Of a DNA stretch of 64,000 bases, positions 23,154-31,766 are shown piece after piece. The notes under the pieces were generated by a model that worked only from the letters and a program-made list of their open reading frames with translations, ran no database searches and was not told where the DNA came from. Within the stretch, counting starts at the first letter, position 1, and each line of letters starts with the position of its first letter. The stretch comes from DATKDP01 sp035546335 (GTDB taxonomy: Bacteria > Acidobacteriota > Thermoanaerobaculia > Gp7-AA8). The translations under genes were made by a program, and so were the position numbers. Location: positions 135,971 through 199,970 of the forward strand of contig DATKDP010000016.1 of NCBI GenBank assembly GCA_035546335.1, written 5' to 3'.

Positions 23154-24662
23154 TTACGGAATCTTCGGCGTCGCGAAGAACGACTGCGACCGGCCGCCGC
23201 GCGTGTAGCGTGTCACATAGAGGCGGAGGTACTGGCCGCTGCGCGCCTGCTCGACGCTGCGCCGGAACTGCTCGGTACTGGTGAGCGGCTGCCCGTTCAC
23301 CTGGGTGATCACGTCGCCGGGCTGCAACCCTGCTTCGCCGGCGGGGGAGACCTCCCGCACGCTGGTGATCACGACTCCTTGGACGTCGTCTCCGAGTCCG
23401 AACTGGCGGCGGAGCATCGGAGTGATCTGCTGGACCGAGACACCGAGCCTGTTCTGCGCGGGACGGTCGGGGCCGCTTTCGGACTCGCCGTCGGGGGCGA
23501 GCGAGGCGGGCCGCTCTTTGGTCGTCGCGGTCACGGTGCGTTGCTGGCCGTTTCGCAGCAGAGTGATGCGGACCTGAGCGCCGGGACCCTTCTCGGAGAC
23601 GTAGTCGATCAGGTCGCGGGTGCTGTTCACCGCCTGCCCGTCGACCTGGGTGATCACGTCGCCCGGCTGAAGTCCGGCCTTCTCCGCCGGCTCGCCCGCC
23701 ACGACGGCCTCGACGAACGCGCCGCGCACGGAAGGCAGACTGAAGGCGTCTCTCCGCTCGGGACTGATATTGGTGACGTTGATGCCGAGGTAGCCGCGGC
23801 TGACGCGCCCCTTCTCCCGGAGCTGCGGGAGAATTTTCCTCGCCACGTTGATCGGAGTGGCGAATCCGAGTCCCTGGGCCATGGCGCGCATCGCGGTGTT
23901 GATTCCGACGACGTCGCCGTTGATGTTGCACAGCGGTCCGCCGGAATTGCCGAAGTTGATCGCCGCATCGGTCTGGATGAAGTTCTCGAAGGACGAGGTC
24001 GCCTCGCTGATCCCGAGGGCGCGGTTCTTGGCGGAGATGACCCCGACGGTCAGGGTGTTCTCGAACTGGAGGGGATTGCCGATGGCGATCGCCCAGTCGC
24101 CGACGCGGATGGCGTCGGAGTCTCCGAGCGTGACGGTGGGAAGCTGTTCCTTGACCTCGATCTTGATCAGTGCGATGTCGGTGGCGGGATCGCGGCCGAT
24201 GACTTTCGCATCGGCGACCTTGTCCGCCTCGCCGTACTGCACGCGGATGCTCGTCGCTCCCTCCACGACGTGATTGTTGGTCAGGATGTAGCCGTCAGCG
24301 GAGATGATGAAGCCCGAGCCCCCGCTGAGCTGCCGTCGCTCCTCTTCCTCTCCCTGCTGCCGCCGTGGATCGGGAAAGAAAAAGTCGAAGGGATTGACCT
24401 CGCGTCCCCGCCGTTCGCTGCTGCGGTAGATCTCGGTCGTGGTGATGGAGACGACGGCTGGCATCACGCGCGCCGCGACGTCCGCGAACGAGGGGATCGT
24501 CATCGTGGGCACGGCTGCCTGGGTCGTCTGAATCGGCGGCGGTGCCGGTTGGGCGCTCGAAGGCCTCAGCCATCCGAAGTCTGCGGTGATGATCATTCCG
24601 AATGCGATCGATGCGACGATGATCGCTCCGATCGAAAGGTTGCGCTTCATTGCCTGCGTCAT
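23154..24662 (-). CDS. degP: DegP/HtrA-type periplasmic serine protease
   Basis: This trypsin-like quality-control protease has 502 residues. The hydrophobic segment at 8-28 is a signal peptide or anchor. The protease domain holds His131 (LTNNHVVEG), Asp162 (TDIALIK) and Ser240 (NFGNSGGPL). Two PDZ domains follow, each with RGYLGI- or LGVSVQQ-like starts and GLQPGDVITQV(D/N)GQ motifs. ATG 24662 has GGAGGA about 10 bases upstream; ATG 24650 is an alternative. It is divergent from dusB. DegQ or DegS-like names are possible, but two PDZ domains favour DegP/Q. Confidence 0.95.
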   Translation of the reverse strand: MTQAMKRNLSIGAIIVASIAFGMIITADFGWLRPSSAQPAPPPIQTTQAAVPTMTIPSFADVAARVMPAVVSITTTEIYRSSERRGREVNPFDFFFPDPRRQQGEEEERRQLSGGSGFIISADGYILTNNHVVEGATSIRVQYGEADKVADAKVIGRDPATDIALIKIEVKEQLPTVTLGDSDAIRVGDWAIAIGNPLQFENTLTVGVISAKNRALGISEATSSFENFIQTDAAINFGNSGGPLCNINGDVVGINTAMRAMAQGLGFATPINVARKILPQLREKGRVSRGYLGINVTNISPERRDAFSLPSVRGAFVEAVVAGEPAEKAGLQPGDVITQVDGQAVNSTRDLIDYVSEKGPGAQVRITLLRNGQQRTVTATTKERPASLAPDGESESGPDRPAQNRLGVSVQQITPMLRRQFGLGDDVQGVVITSVREVSPAGEAGLQPGDVITQVNGQPLTSTEQFRRSVEQARSGQYLRLYVTRYTRGGRSQSFFATPKIP

Positions 24663-24808
24663 GGAATTCGAATCCTCCTCGGAAACCGCCGGCCGGCGGC
24701 TATGGTCATGGAAAGCATCTCACACACCAGAAGTGAGACGTACTCTGCGGGAAAAATGTTTCAGCGGAAGTTTGTCATGCCGGAGGGCGTTCACACATTG
24801 TTGACCTG

Positions 24809-25846
24809 ATGACAGACTTCCAGATGCATCCGTTCCGGATCGGCGGGGTCACCGTCGATCCGCCGCTGGCCCTCGCCCCCATGGCCGAGGTGACCGATAC
24901 CTATTATCGGTCTCTTGTCAAAGAGGTAGGAGGCGTGGGTCTCGTGGTTTCGGAGTTCATCTCGGCCGAGGGCCTCACCAGGAACAACGAGCGCAGCTCC
25001 CGGATGCTGGCCTTCTCCGAGAGCGAGCGGCCGGTAGCCATCCAGATCTACGGCGGCGACCCCGAACGGATGGACGATGCGGCGGCGATCGTCGAGCGCG
25101 AGGGTGTCGACATCGTCGACGTCAACATGGGCTGTCCGGTGAAGAAGGTGGTCAACAGCGGTGCGGGCTCTGCATTGCTCAAGGACTTCGATCGGGCGGC
25201 GCGCATCGTCGAGAAGATTCGCCGGCGCGTGAAGATTCCGGTGACGGTGAAGGTCCGCAAGGGATGGGAGAGCGACGACGTGCTTCCGCTGCTGAAGCGC
25301 TTCGAGGAGATCGGTGTCGCCTCGATCGCGATTCACGGCCGGACGCGCAACGAGGCCTACACCGGCGCGAGCGACTGGGCCTACATCCGGGAGGTGAAGC
25401 GCGAGCTCACCATCCCCGTCTTCGGCAATGGCGACGTCAGAACGCCGGAGGACGCGATCCGGATGTTTCGTGAGACCGGCTGCGACGGGGTGATGATCGG
25501 CCGCGCGGCGCTTCACAATCCGTTCATCTTCCGCGACATCGGCGCGTTCCTGAGCGGCGAGCGCGTGTGCGACGAGGTGGAGCGTCGCATCGGCGCGATG
25601 ATCCGTTATCTCGAGAAGATCGATGCCGCTCCACAGGCGGACAAGTGGAAGCTGCACAAGGCGCGGACGGTCATCGGCTGGTTCTCGAAGGGAATTCCGC
25701 ATTCGAAGGATCTGCGCCAGGGCCTCGCGGACATCACCTCGATCGATGATGTCATCCGGCTTCTCGATACGCATCTCCGCCATGCCGTCTCGGGCACGTT
25801 CGATCCCGGCGACCTCGAAGCGGCCACCCTCTCGCTGGCAGGGTGA
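24809..25846 (+). CDS. dusB: tRNA-dihydrouridine synthase
   Basis: This FMN-dependent TIM-barrel enzyme of 345 residues reduces uridines in the tRNA D-loop with NADPH. Characteristic motifs are LAPMAEVTDTYYR, QIYGGDPERM, VDVNMGCPVKKVV with catalytic Cys, KVRKGWE, IHGRTRNEAYTG, FGNGDV and GVMIGRAALHNPF. The DusB group is favoured by these, though DusA/C cannot be fully excluded. The start follows an AT-richer 146-bp divergent region shared with degP. The stop overlaps a GTG of the next frame. Confidence 0.95.
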   Translation: MTDFQMHPFRIGGVTVDPPLALAPMAEVTDTYYRSLVKEVGGVGLVVSEFISAEGLTRNNERSSRMLAFSESERPVAIQIYGGDPERMDDAAAIVEREGVDIVDVNMGCPVKKVVNSGAGSALLKDFDRAARIVEKIRRRVKIPVTVKVRKGWESDDVLPLLKRFEEIGVASIAIHGRTRNEAYTGASDWAYIREVKRELTIPVFGNGDVRTPEDAIRMFRETGCDGVMIGRAALHNPFIFRDIGAFLSGERVCDEVERRIGAMIRYLEKIDAAPQADKWKLHKARTVIGWFSKGIPHSKDLRQGLADITSIDDVIRLLDTHLRHAVSGTFDPGDLEAATLSLAG

Positions 25847-25863
25847 CAGCGCGCGGAGCGACG

Positions 25864-26850
25864 ATGGCGTTTCCCGAGCACATCGCAGCCGTTCTCGAAC
25901 AGTACGCGGTTCGCTCCGACACGAAGGCGGCGCTCCACGACCTCTACGTCTCGCTCGGGGGCGTCGTTCTCGAATGCTTTGCCGATCTGGCGGAGAAGAT
26001 CACCGTTCCCGCGATGCTCACTCCGGAGGATACTCTGGGCATCGTCCCGATGGCGATCGAGCGCTATCTTCGCAGGAATCATCCCCTCTGGGCGAACGAT
26101 CAGCCCACCCCGGGCTTCTGGTTCCCGCGCGATCTCGGAGGACGGGCTTCGGGGATGGCGGTTCCGGCGGGAGTGCTCGGCGGGGATCAGCGAAGTGAGC
26201 TGACGAGCCTCCTGGAGACGACGGTGCGAAGGATCGTCGGAGAGAGCCAGCCGATCGGCGAAGGCCTGCTGATCGTCGGCCGCAACGCGCATTTCGGAGG
26301 GCGCCCGGAGACGATCTCGTTCGACGTCGTCGCTCGCGATCTCGACGATGCGATCGCGGTCGGACTGGCAGCGGGTCGCCAGCATACGATTCCCGGCTCG
26401 GTAGGGGAGACGAGCGGGAGCATCGACATGAGATTCGGTGTGGCGCTTCTGTGGGAAGTGCAGCCGAACGTGCTCAAGCCGGCAGGAGCGCGGAATCGCG
26501 CGATCAGCGGCTTCTACCGGCGGCATCGAAACTGGCACATCACCACGCTGACGGCAGGGTTGCTGTGGCTGAGACAGCGCGAGATCACGACCTTCATTCT
26601 GCGGGGAGAGGCGCTCGTGCCGACGCATCAGGTCAACCCCGAGCAGCCGATCGGAGCGGAGATCGTTCGCCATCACAACCGTACCGTTTCGAGGGTCGCG
26701 CGATCGCTCTCGATCGATCTCGCGGCGCCGAACGAGACCGAGGTGGAGACCTTGCTCGCGACCGAGGTGATGAACACGGCGCTGCGCGCGCATGTCGAAT
26801 CGGGTCCGGCGCACGAGTTTTTGTGGCGCGTGCGGTGGCATGCGCCGTAG
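25864..26850 (+). CDS. Unrecognised 328-residue protein
   Basis: I do not recognise a family. The protein is cytoplasmic, with mixed helices and strands, and has no P-loop, zinc motif or signal peptide. Stretches such as LLIVGRNAHFGGRPETISFD, QHTIPGSVGETSGSIDMRFG and REITTFILRGEALVPTHQ suggest a real globular domain. ATG 25864 has GGAG six bases upstream; a GTG at 25843 overlapping the dusB stop would add seven residues. It is probably co-transcribed with dusB. Base composition is like its neighbours, so it is not obviously foreign. Confidence 0.72.
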   Translation: MAFPEHIAAVLEQYAVRSDTKAALHDLYVSLGGVVLECFADLAEKITVPAMLTPEDTLGIVPMAIERYLRRNHPLWANDQPTPGFWFPRDLGGRASGMAVPAGVLGGDQRSELTSLLETTVRRIVGESQPIGEGLLIVGRNAHFGGRPETISFDVVARDLDDAIAVGLAAGRQHTIPGSVGETSGSIDMRFGVALLWEVQPNVLKPAGARNRAISGFYRRHRNWHITTLTAGLLWLRQREITTFILRGEALVPTHQVNPEQPIGAEIVRHHNRTVSRVARSLSIDLAAPNETEVETLLATEVMNTALRAHVESGPAHEFLWRVRWHAP

Positions 26851-26865
26851 CGGCGCTTTTGCTGT

Positions 26866-26895
26866 GGGGAGAGCGGGCGTCCCGCGCCCGCCCCC
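26866..26895. repeat. GC-rich REP element
   Basis: GGGGAGAGCGGGCGTCCCGC followed by GCCCGCCCCC, in the same orientation as the tandem array at 20937. It is the first of three copies in the 239-bp gap before rimO. Confidence 0.75.
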
Positions 26896-26947
26896 GTGCG
26901 GCGGAACAGCCTTTGCGTTTCGGAAACTGGTTTAGGCGGACGGCAAA

Positions 26948-26994
26948 GGGGCGGGCGCGGGACGCCCGCTCTCCCTCGCGCAAATGCTTCGTCC
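26948..26994. repeat. REP element joined to a half copy of the 71-bp element
   Basis: An inverted REP copy (26948-26975, GGGCGCGGGACGCCC core) runs directly into a solo right end of the 71-bp element (CGCAAATGCTTCGTCC, 26979-26994). The left half of the 71-bp element is missing. Confidence 0.7.
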
Positions 26995-27040
26995 CTACGA
27001 GGGATGAAGTGGGCTTGGTTGCATCGTCGCGGGTGCGACA

Positions 27041-27067
27041 GGGGCGGGCGCGGGACGCCCGCTCTCC
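27041..27067. repeat. GC-rich REP element
   Basis: A third copy in this gap, same orientation as the one at 26948, ending just before the rimO ribosome-binding site. Confidence 0.7.
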
Positions 27068-27089
27068 AGGGGGCAGAATAGGAGTCCGG

Positions 27090-28469
27090 TTGCGCCTGTT
27101 ACTCGATGCCGTGACGCAAACTGCGGAGAAGACGAGCCTCCGGGTCGGGATGATCTCGCTCGGCTGCCCGAAGAATCTCGTCGATGCCGAGATCATGCTC
27201 GGACAGCTGCGCGAAGAGGCCGCGGTCGAGCTGACGCACGAGCTCGACGAGGCCGATGTCGTCATCGTCAACACCTGCGGCTTCATCGATGCAGCGAAAC
27301 AGGAATCGATCGACACGATTCTCGAGGTCGCCGAGCGAAAAAAATCTTCCCCCACACGCCTCGTCGTGACCGGCTGCATGGTGCAGAAGTACCGGACGGA
27401 GCTGGCGGAGTCGATTCCGGAGATCGATGCGTTCGTCGGACTCGATCATCTCGAGAAAATCACCTCCGCCGTCACCGGGGCCGACGTCTGCGATGCGGCG
27501 CCCGTCCGGCGCAAGATGTCGGTGCGGCTCTACGAAGACCTTCCCCGCGTGCTCACGCAGGGAGTCTCGCACGGCTATCTCAAGGTCTCGGAAGGATGCT
27601 CGAATCCGTGCACCTTCTGCGCGATCCCGCAGATGCGCGGCAAGTTTCGCAGCCGCTCGATCGACTCGCTGGTGCGCGAGGCGCAGCAGCTGGAGCGGCA
27701 GGGGGTGATGGAGCTCTGTCTCGTCGCTCAGGACACGACGCGTTACGGCGAGGACCTCGGTGTGGCGAATGGGTTGACGAGCCTGATCGAGAGACTGCTG
27801 GGCGAGACCGATTTCCGCTGGATCCGCTTTCTCTACGCCTATCCCGGGAGCATCGACTGGAGTCTGTTCGAGCTGATGGGACGCGAGCCCCGCTTCGTCT
27901 CCTATTGTGACATTCCGCTCCAGCACGTGAGCGAGCGTGTTCTGCGCACGATGCGGCGCCCCGGCTCTCCGGAGGAGTACCGCAAGATGATCGGGCGCAT
28001 GCGCGATCTGGTTCCCGACATCTCGCTCCGGACGACGTTCATCACCGGGCATCCCGGCGAGACGCCGAGCGATTTCGGTCAGCTCCACGACTTCGTCGCC
28101 TGGGCGGAGTTCGATCAGATGGGGGCTTTCTGCTATTCGCCGGAGGACCACACTCCCGCCGGCCGAATGACGGACATCCCATCGCGCAGAACCGCCGAGC
28201 GGCGTCGCGCAAAGCTCATGGAGCTGCAGCAGCAGATCTCGTTCGCGAGAAATCAGGCGAAAGTCGGTACGACACTCGATGCGATCATCACCGGCGTCTG
28301 CTCCGAGACCGAGCACCTTCTCGAGGGGCGCCTCATCGGCCAGGCTCCGGAGATCGACGGGCGCCTTCTCGTCAACGACGGCATCGAGCGGATCGCATCG
28401 ATGCCCGCATTCGCGCGGGTCGAGATCACGGATGCCCATCCGTACGACTTGGTCGGCGGGGTGGTCTGA
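27090..28469 (+). CDS. rimO: Ribosomal protein uS12 methylthiotransferase
   Basis: RimO is a radical-SAM enzyme with two Fe-S clusters that methylthiolates Asp of ribosomal protein S12. The 459 residues contain N-terminal cluster cysteines (SLGCPKNLVDAE, NTCGFID, TGCMVQKY), the radical-SAM motif SEGCSNPCTFCAIPQMRG, and a C-terminal TRAM domain (GTTLDAIITGV, LLEGRLIGQAPEIDG). The TTG start at 27090 is chosen because AGGAG lies 5 bases upstream; GTG 27111 is an alternative without a clear site. The frame is open far upstream through REP DNA and into the previous gene, so it can easily be overextended. Confidence 0.94.
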   Translation: MRLLLDAVTQTAEKTSLRVGMISLGCPKNLVDAEIMLGQLREEAAVELTHELDEADVVIVNTCGFIDAAKQESIDTILEVAERKKSSPTRLVVTGCMVQKYRTELAESIPEIDAFVGLDHLEKITSAVTGADVCDAAPVRRKMSVRLYEDLPRVLTQGVSHGYLKVSEGCSNPCTFCAIPQMRGKFRSRSIDSLVREAQQLERQGVMELCLVAQDTTRYGEDLGVANGLTSLIERLLGETDFRWIRFLYAYPGSIDWSLFELMGREPRFVSYCDIPLQHVSERVLRTMRRPGSPEEYRKMIGRMRDLVPDISLRTTFITGHPGETPSDFGQLHDFVAWAEFDQMGAFCYSPEDHTPAGRMTDIPSRRTAERRRAKLMELQQQISFARNQAKVGTTLDAIITGVCSETEHLLEGRLIGQAPEIDGRLLVNDGIERIASMPAFARVEITDAHPYDLVGGVV

Positions 28470-28474
28470 AAAAA

Positions 28475-28496
28475 GGCCACCCGTTTCCGGGTGGCC
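28475..28496. terminator. Intrinsic terminator shared by rimO and the TonB receptor gene
   Basis: A perfect 9-bp stem (GGCCACCCG / CGGGTGGCC) with a TTTC loop sits between convergent genes. On the minus strand it is followed by six T residues, so it is a good terminator for the TonB receptor gene. On the plus strand the run of A precedes it, so it is weaker for rimO. Confidence 0.85.
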
Positions 28497-28525
28497 TTCG
28501 AGGTTGAATCAGGTCTCGACTGAGA

Positions 28526-31500
28526 TCAGAAAATGACTTTCAGTGCCAGCTGATACTGGCGAGGATCGCCGGTGTAGGAGTTGGTCTTTCCGAAGTTCGC
28601 GTTCCGCGTGAACGTCCAACGATCCTGAGAAGAGCTGAACGATCCGAGGAAGAGGGAGCGGTTGGCACCCGGGACGAATTCGTTCTTCGTGTTCAGGACG
28701 TTGAAAATCTCGCCGATCAGCTCGAGCTCGAAGTTCCTGATCACGGGGAAGCGCTTCGCGATGCGCATGTCGAGCATCGAGAAGTCGGGCTGATCGTGCC
28801 TGTTGCGCTCTTCCATCGTGGCTCCCTGCAGGAAGGCGGAGAGACCGGCTCGGGACAGGCCCGTCGCCGCCGTCAGGTCGATCACATTGCCGCTGCTGTC
28901 GACGAAGACCGGGGTGAAGACGCCGATTCCTCCGAGGCCGTTACCGAGGCCGCTGACCGTTCGGGTGAAGGGGATGCCGCTTCTCCAGTTGTAGATTCCC
29001 GAGATCAGAATCCCCAGGGGAGCTTCGTAGGTGCCGCTGAGCACGACCTTGTGCGTCACGTCGTAGTCGGCTCGTCCTTCGTTCAGCTTCGCGTTGAAGG
29101 GATCGAGTGTGAAGGCGCTCGAGGTCGACCGTTCATTCGAATCCTGGTCGATGGCCTCGGACCAGGTGTAGTGAGCGAGCCAGCTGTACTTGCTGCCGCC
29201 GGTGGCCAGCTTCTTCGTCGAGAGCGTCACTGCCTTGTAGTCGCCTTCCGCATCGCTCCGATGCTCGGTGACGTCGGTGAAGCGGGTGTAGGGGCGGGCG
29301 GGATTGTTGTTCGAGTAGACGACCAGGTCGCCGTAGCGGAGTCCGGTCGGTACTGCGTTGATGTTGATCATGCGCTGCTGCTTGTCGAGCTTGGCGTACG
29401 ACCCTTCGAGGCTGACGCTGTATGACGTGCCGATCTGCTGCTCGTAGCCGAGGCTGGTGCGGGTGCTCTCCATCGCCTCGAGGTCTTTGGAAACGGTACG
29501 TATCGTCGCCGAGGTGCGCGCGGCGGCTTCGAATTCTGCTCGCCCGAGAACGCCCGGGTAGACCGGGCAGAGCGTCGAGGTCGTGCAGTTGATGTCGACC
29601 TGGCTGAAGAGTCCGCCGATCTGGCCGAGGGGGTCGGCGAAGAGAATCGATGGAATGTAGTTGTAGTACAGACCGGCGCCGCCGCGAAGGACGGAGCTTC
29701 CGGTGCCGAACAGATCGTAGGCGAAGCCGAGGCGCGGAGCCCAGTTGTCCTTGTCACGCTGGAAGTTCGTGAGGAACTCGGGGAATTCGGGCGCGACGTT
29801 CCGGATCGGTTTCGGGACTGTCTGCGTGTCGTAGCGGAGCCCGACGTCGAGAGTCAGCTGCGAGGAGAGGCGCATCGAGTTCTGGATGAAAGCGCCGTAG
29901 TAGGTGTAGTCGAAGCGGTTGTTGCCCCTCTCGATGCCGACGGGCCCGAGGCCCTGGCGGAAGCGGCTGGGAGTGTTGGAGACGAAGTTCGCGGCATTCG
30001 AGAAATCCCAGTTTCCGGCGAAGTTGCGCGGGAAGAGGTTGTCGAGCTTCGTCTCGATGATCTCGAAGCCGGTCTTGATGTGATGGTCGCCCATGAGGAG
30101 CGAGAAGTTCTCCTTCAACTGACGGCGATCCTCGATGAGGTCGTTCGGAAGGAAATCGGACTGCCCGAAGGCGAGATTGATTCCGCCGATGAATGTGCGC
30201 GGCACTGCGGTCGAGAGCGGATCGCGCGGCCGCTCTTCCTTGCTCACCTGGAGAATGATCTGGTTGAACATCGACGGGGTGAGAACCGACTCGGCCTGGA
30301 GGACGGCGCTGTTGAAGTCGTTCTTGAACACCCCCTGATTGGAGCGGAGCGCGTTCACGCCTTCGCTTCCGAAGTTCTCGAACGTGGAATAGTTGTCGCG
30401 GAAGGAGAGATGATGGTTCGAAGCGAGATTCGCGTCGAGCTTGATGAGATAGACCTGCTGATCCTCGGTCGTCGTGAAGCGGAACTCGTCGGCGATCGGG
30501 TTGCCGACCAGCGATTCCACACGAGCGATCGTTGCTGCCCGCGTCGCCTCCGGAAGGGCGAGAAAGGCCGTGTTCTGCCGCACGTCATTGAGGACGACTG
30601 CGCGGGAGAAATCCTGAAGGTCGGCGTTGATGAAGAAATGGACGCGATCCTGGACGATCGGGCCGCCGAGGGCGAACCCGTACTGCGCGATGTCCTTCGG
30701 ATCGAACGAGTCGCTGACGTTCAGTCCATCGATGACCCTCGGCCGGCTCGAGGCCCAGTCGGCGTCGCGCTTGTAGTAGAAGCCCTGCCCTTTGATCTCG
30801 TTGGTTCCACTCTTGGTGATCGCGTTGAGCGTCGCGCCGACGCCTTTGGCGTACTCGGCGCTGTAGGCCGAGCGAATCACCTGGAACTCCTGGATCGCCG
30901 CCTGGCTGAAGGTGTAGGGTGCGCGCGTGCCGCCTCGCTGCTCCCCGAAAAAGTCGGAGTTGGCATCGGCGCCATCGATGTTGTAGTCGGTCGAGACTCC
31001 GCGCGCTCCGTTCGCCGCCACGCGCTCGCCGAACGTGGTGACCACGCCGGGTGTGAGAAGTGCCAGGTCGCGGAAGTCGCGTCCGAGGATTGGCAGCGAT
31101 TCGATCTGGAACTCGGTGACCGCCGCCGTCAGATCGGACTGGGTGGTGTCGACCAGCGGTGCCGACGCAGTGACGGTGATCTCCTGGGCGAGCTGCGGTG
31201 TGATCCGCAGGTTGATGGTCGAGGCCGTGCCGAGGAGCACGGTCACCCGGTCGTTTCTCGCCTCGCCGAAGCCGGCCAGTTCTGCGTGGACCCGGTAGCT
31301 GCCGGGGCGGAGAAGCGAAACGAGGTATTCGCCGTTCGAATCGGTCACCGCGGAGCGGGTCGATCCGGTTTCGGTGTTGGTCACGGTCACCGTCACGCCG
31401 GGAAGTGGCGTGCCGTCGTCGCCGGCGATGGTGCCGCGAATCTGTCCGGTCGTTGCCCCGGTCTGACCAAAGACCACGGTCGTCGCCAGAGCGATGCACA

Positions 31501-31534
31501 TCACAAACAAAATCGGTTTTCGCAATCGAGACAT
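28526..31534 (-). CDS. Oar-like TonB-dependent outer-membrane receptor
   Basis: This 1,002-residue outer-membrane protein has a Sec signal peptide (1-23), a carboxypeptidase regulatory-like domain (about 27-110; QIRGTIAGDDGTPLPGVTVT), a plug domain (about 115-240; VTASAPLVDTTQ, SLPILGRDFRDLALLTPGV, YNIDGADANSDFF) and a long C-terminal beta-barrel ending in an aromatic residue (LALKVIF). The plug has no clear TonB box. Such Oar-type receptors are abundant in Acidobacteriota and take up large or unknown substrates. ATG 31534 has AGGGGG upstream. A TAGAAT -10-like hexamer lies on the minus strand at 31581-31586. The substrate is not known. Confidence 0.93.
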   Translation of the reverse strand: MSRLRKPILFVMCIALATTVVFGQTGATTGQIRGTIAGDDGTPLPGVTVTVTNTETGSTRSAVTDSNGEYLVSLLRPGSYRVHAELAGFGEARNDRVTVLLGTASTINLRITPQLAQEITVTASAPLVDTTQSDLTAAVTEFQIESLPILGRDFRDLALLTPGVVTTFGERVAANGARGVSTDYNIDGADANSDFFGEQRGGTRAPYTFSQAAIQEFQVIRSAYSAEYAKGVGATLNAITKSGTNEIKGQGFYYKRDADWASSRPRVIDGLNVSDSFDPKDIAQYGFALGGPIVQDRVHFFINADLQDFSRAVVLNDVRQNTAFLALPEATRAATIARVESLVGNPIADEFRFTTTEDQQVYLIKLDANLASNHHLSFRDNYSTFENFGSEGVNALRSNQGVFKNDFNSAVLQAESVLTPSMFNQIILQVSKEERPRDPLSTAVPRTFIGGINLAFGQSDFLPNDLIEDRRQLKENFSLLMGDHHIKTGFEIIETKLDNLFPRNFAGNWDFSNAANFVSNTPSRFRQGLGPVGIERGNNRFDYTYYGAFIQNSMRLSSQLTLDVGLRYDTQTVPKPIRNVAPEFPEFLTNFQRDKDNWAPRLGFAYDLFGTGSSVLRGGAGLYYNYIPSILFADPLGQIGGLFSQVDINCTTSTLCPVYPGVLGRAEFEAAARTSATIRTVSKDLEAMESTRTSLGYEQQIGTSYSVSLEGSYAKLDKQQRMININAVPTGLRYGDLVVYSNNNPARPYTRFTDVTEHRSDAEGDYKAVTLSTKKLATGGSKYSWLAHYTWSEAIDQDSNERSTSSAFTLDPFNAKLNEGRADYDVTHKVVLSGTYEAPLGILISGIYNWRSGIPFTRTVSGLGNGLGGIGVFTPVFVDSSGNVIDLTAATGLSRAGLSAFLQGATMEERNRHDQPDFSMLDMRIAKRFPVIRNFELELIGEIFNVLNTKNEFVPGANRSLFLGSFSSSQDRWTFTRNANFGKTNSYTGDPRQYQLALKVIF

Positions 31535-31766
31535 ACAAGCCCCCTGTGAGATTGAATTGGTGGACGACGTTGTAATCGACATTCTAGCGCGTTGTCGTTC
31601 TGGACGGATCGAAAAACGTTTGACGCTCACCCGCCCATCGCGCCCTGAGATCGGTCGTCGCTTTGGCGCCAACCGAAAGCCGCCTGCCGAGTATTGTCGC
31701 AGCTCGTGAGGTAAAAGTGAAAACCCCGTGAAGATCACTCGACGGCTCGCTGGAGAGTGTGCCACA

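Noticed and set aside
26451..27089. Upstream extension of rimO through the REP repeats
   Set aside because: It would overlap the previous gene in another frame and translate repeat DNA; the family starts near the SLGCPKN motif.
30080..31549. 489-codon plus-strand frame inside the TonB receptor gene
   Set aside because: It is antisense to a well-supported receptor and has no domain of its own.
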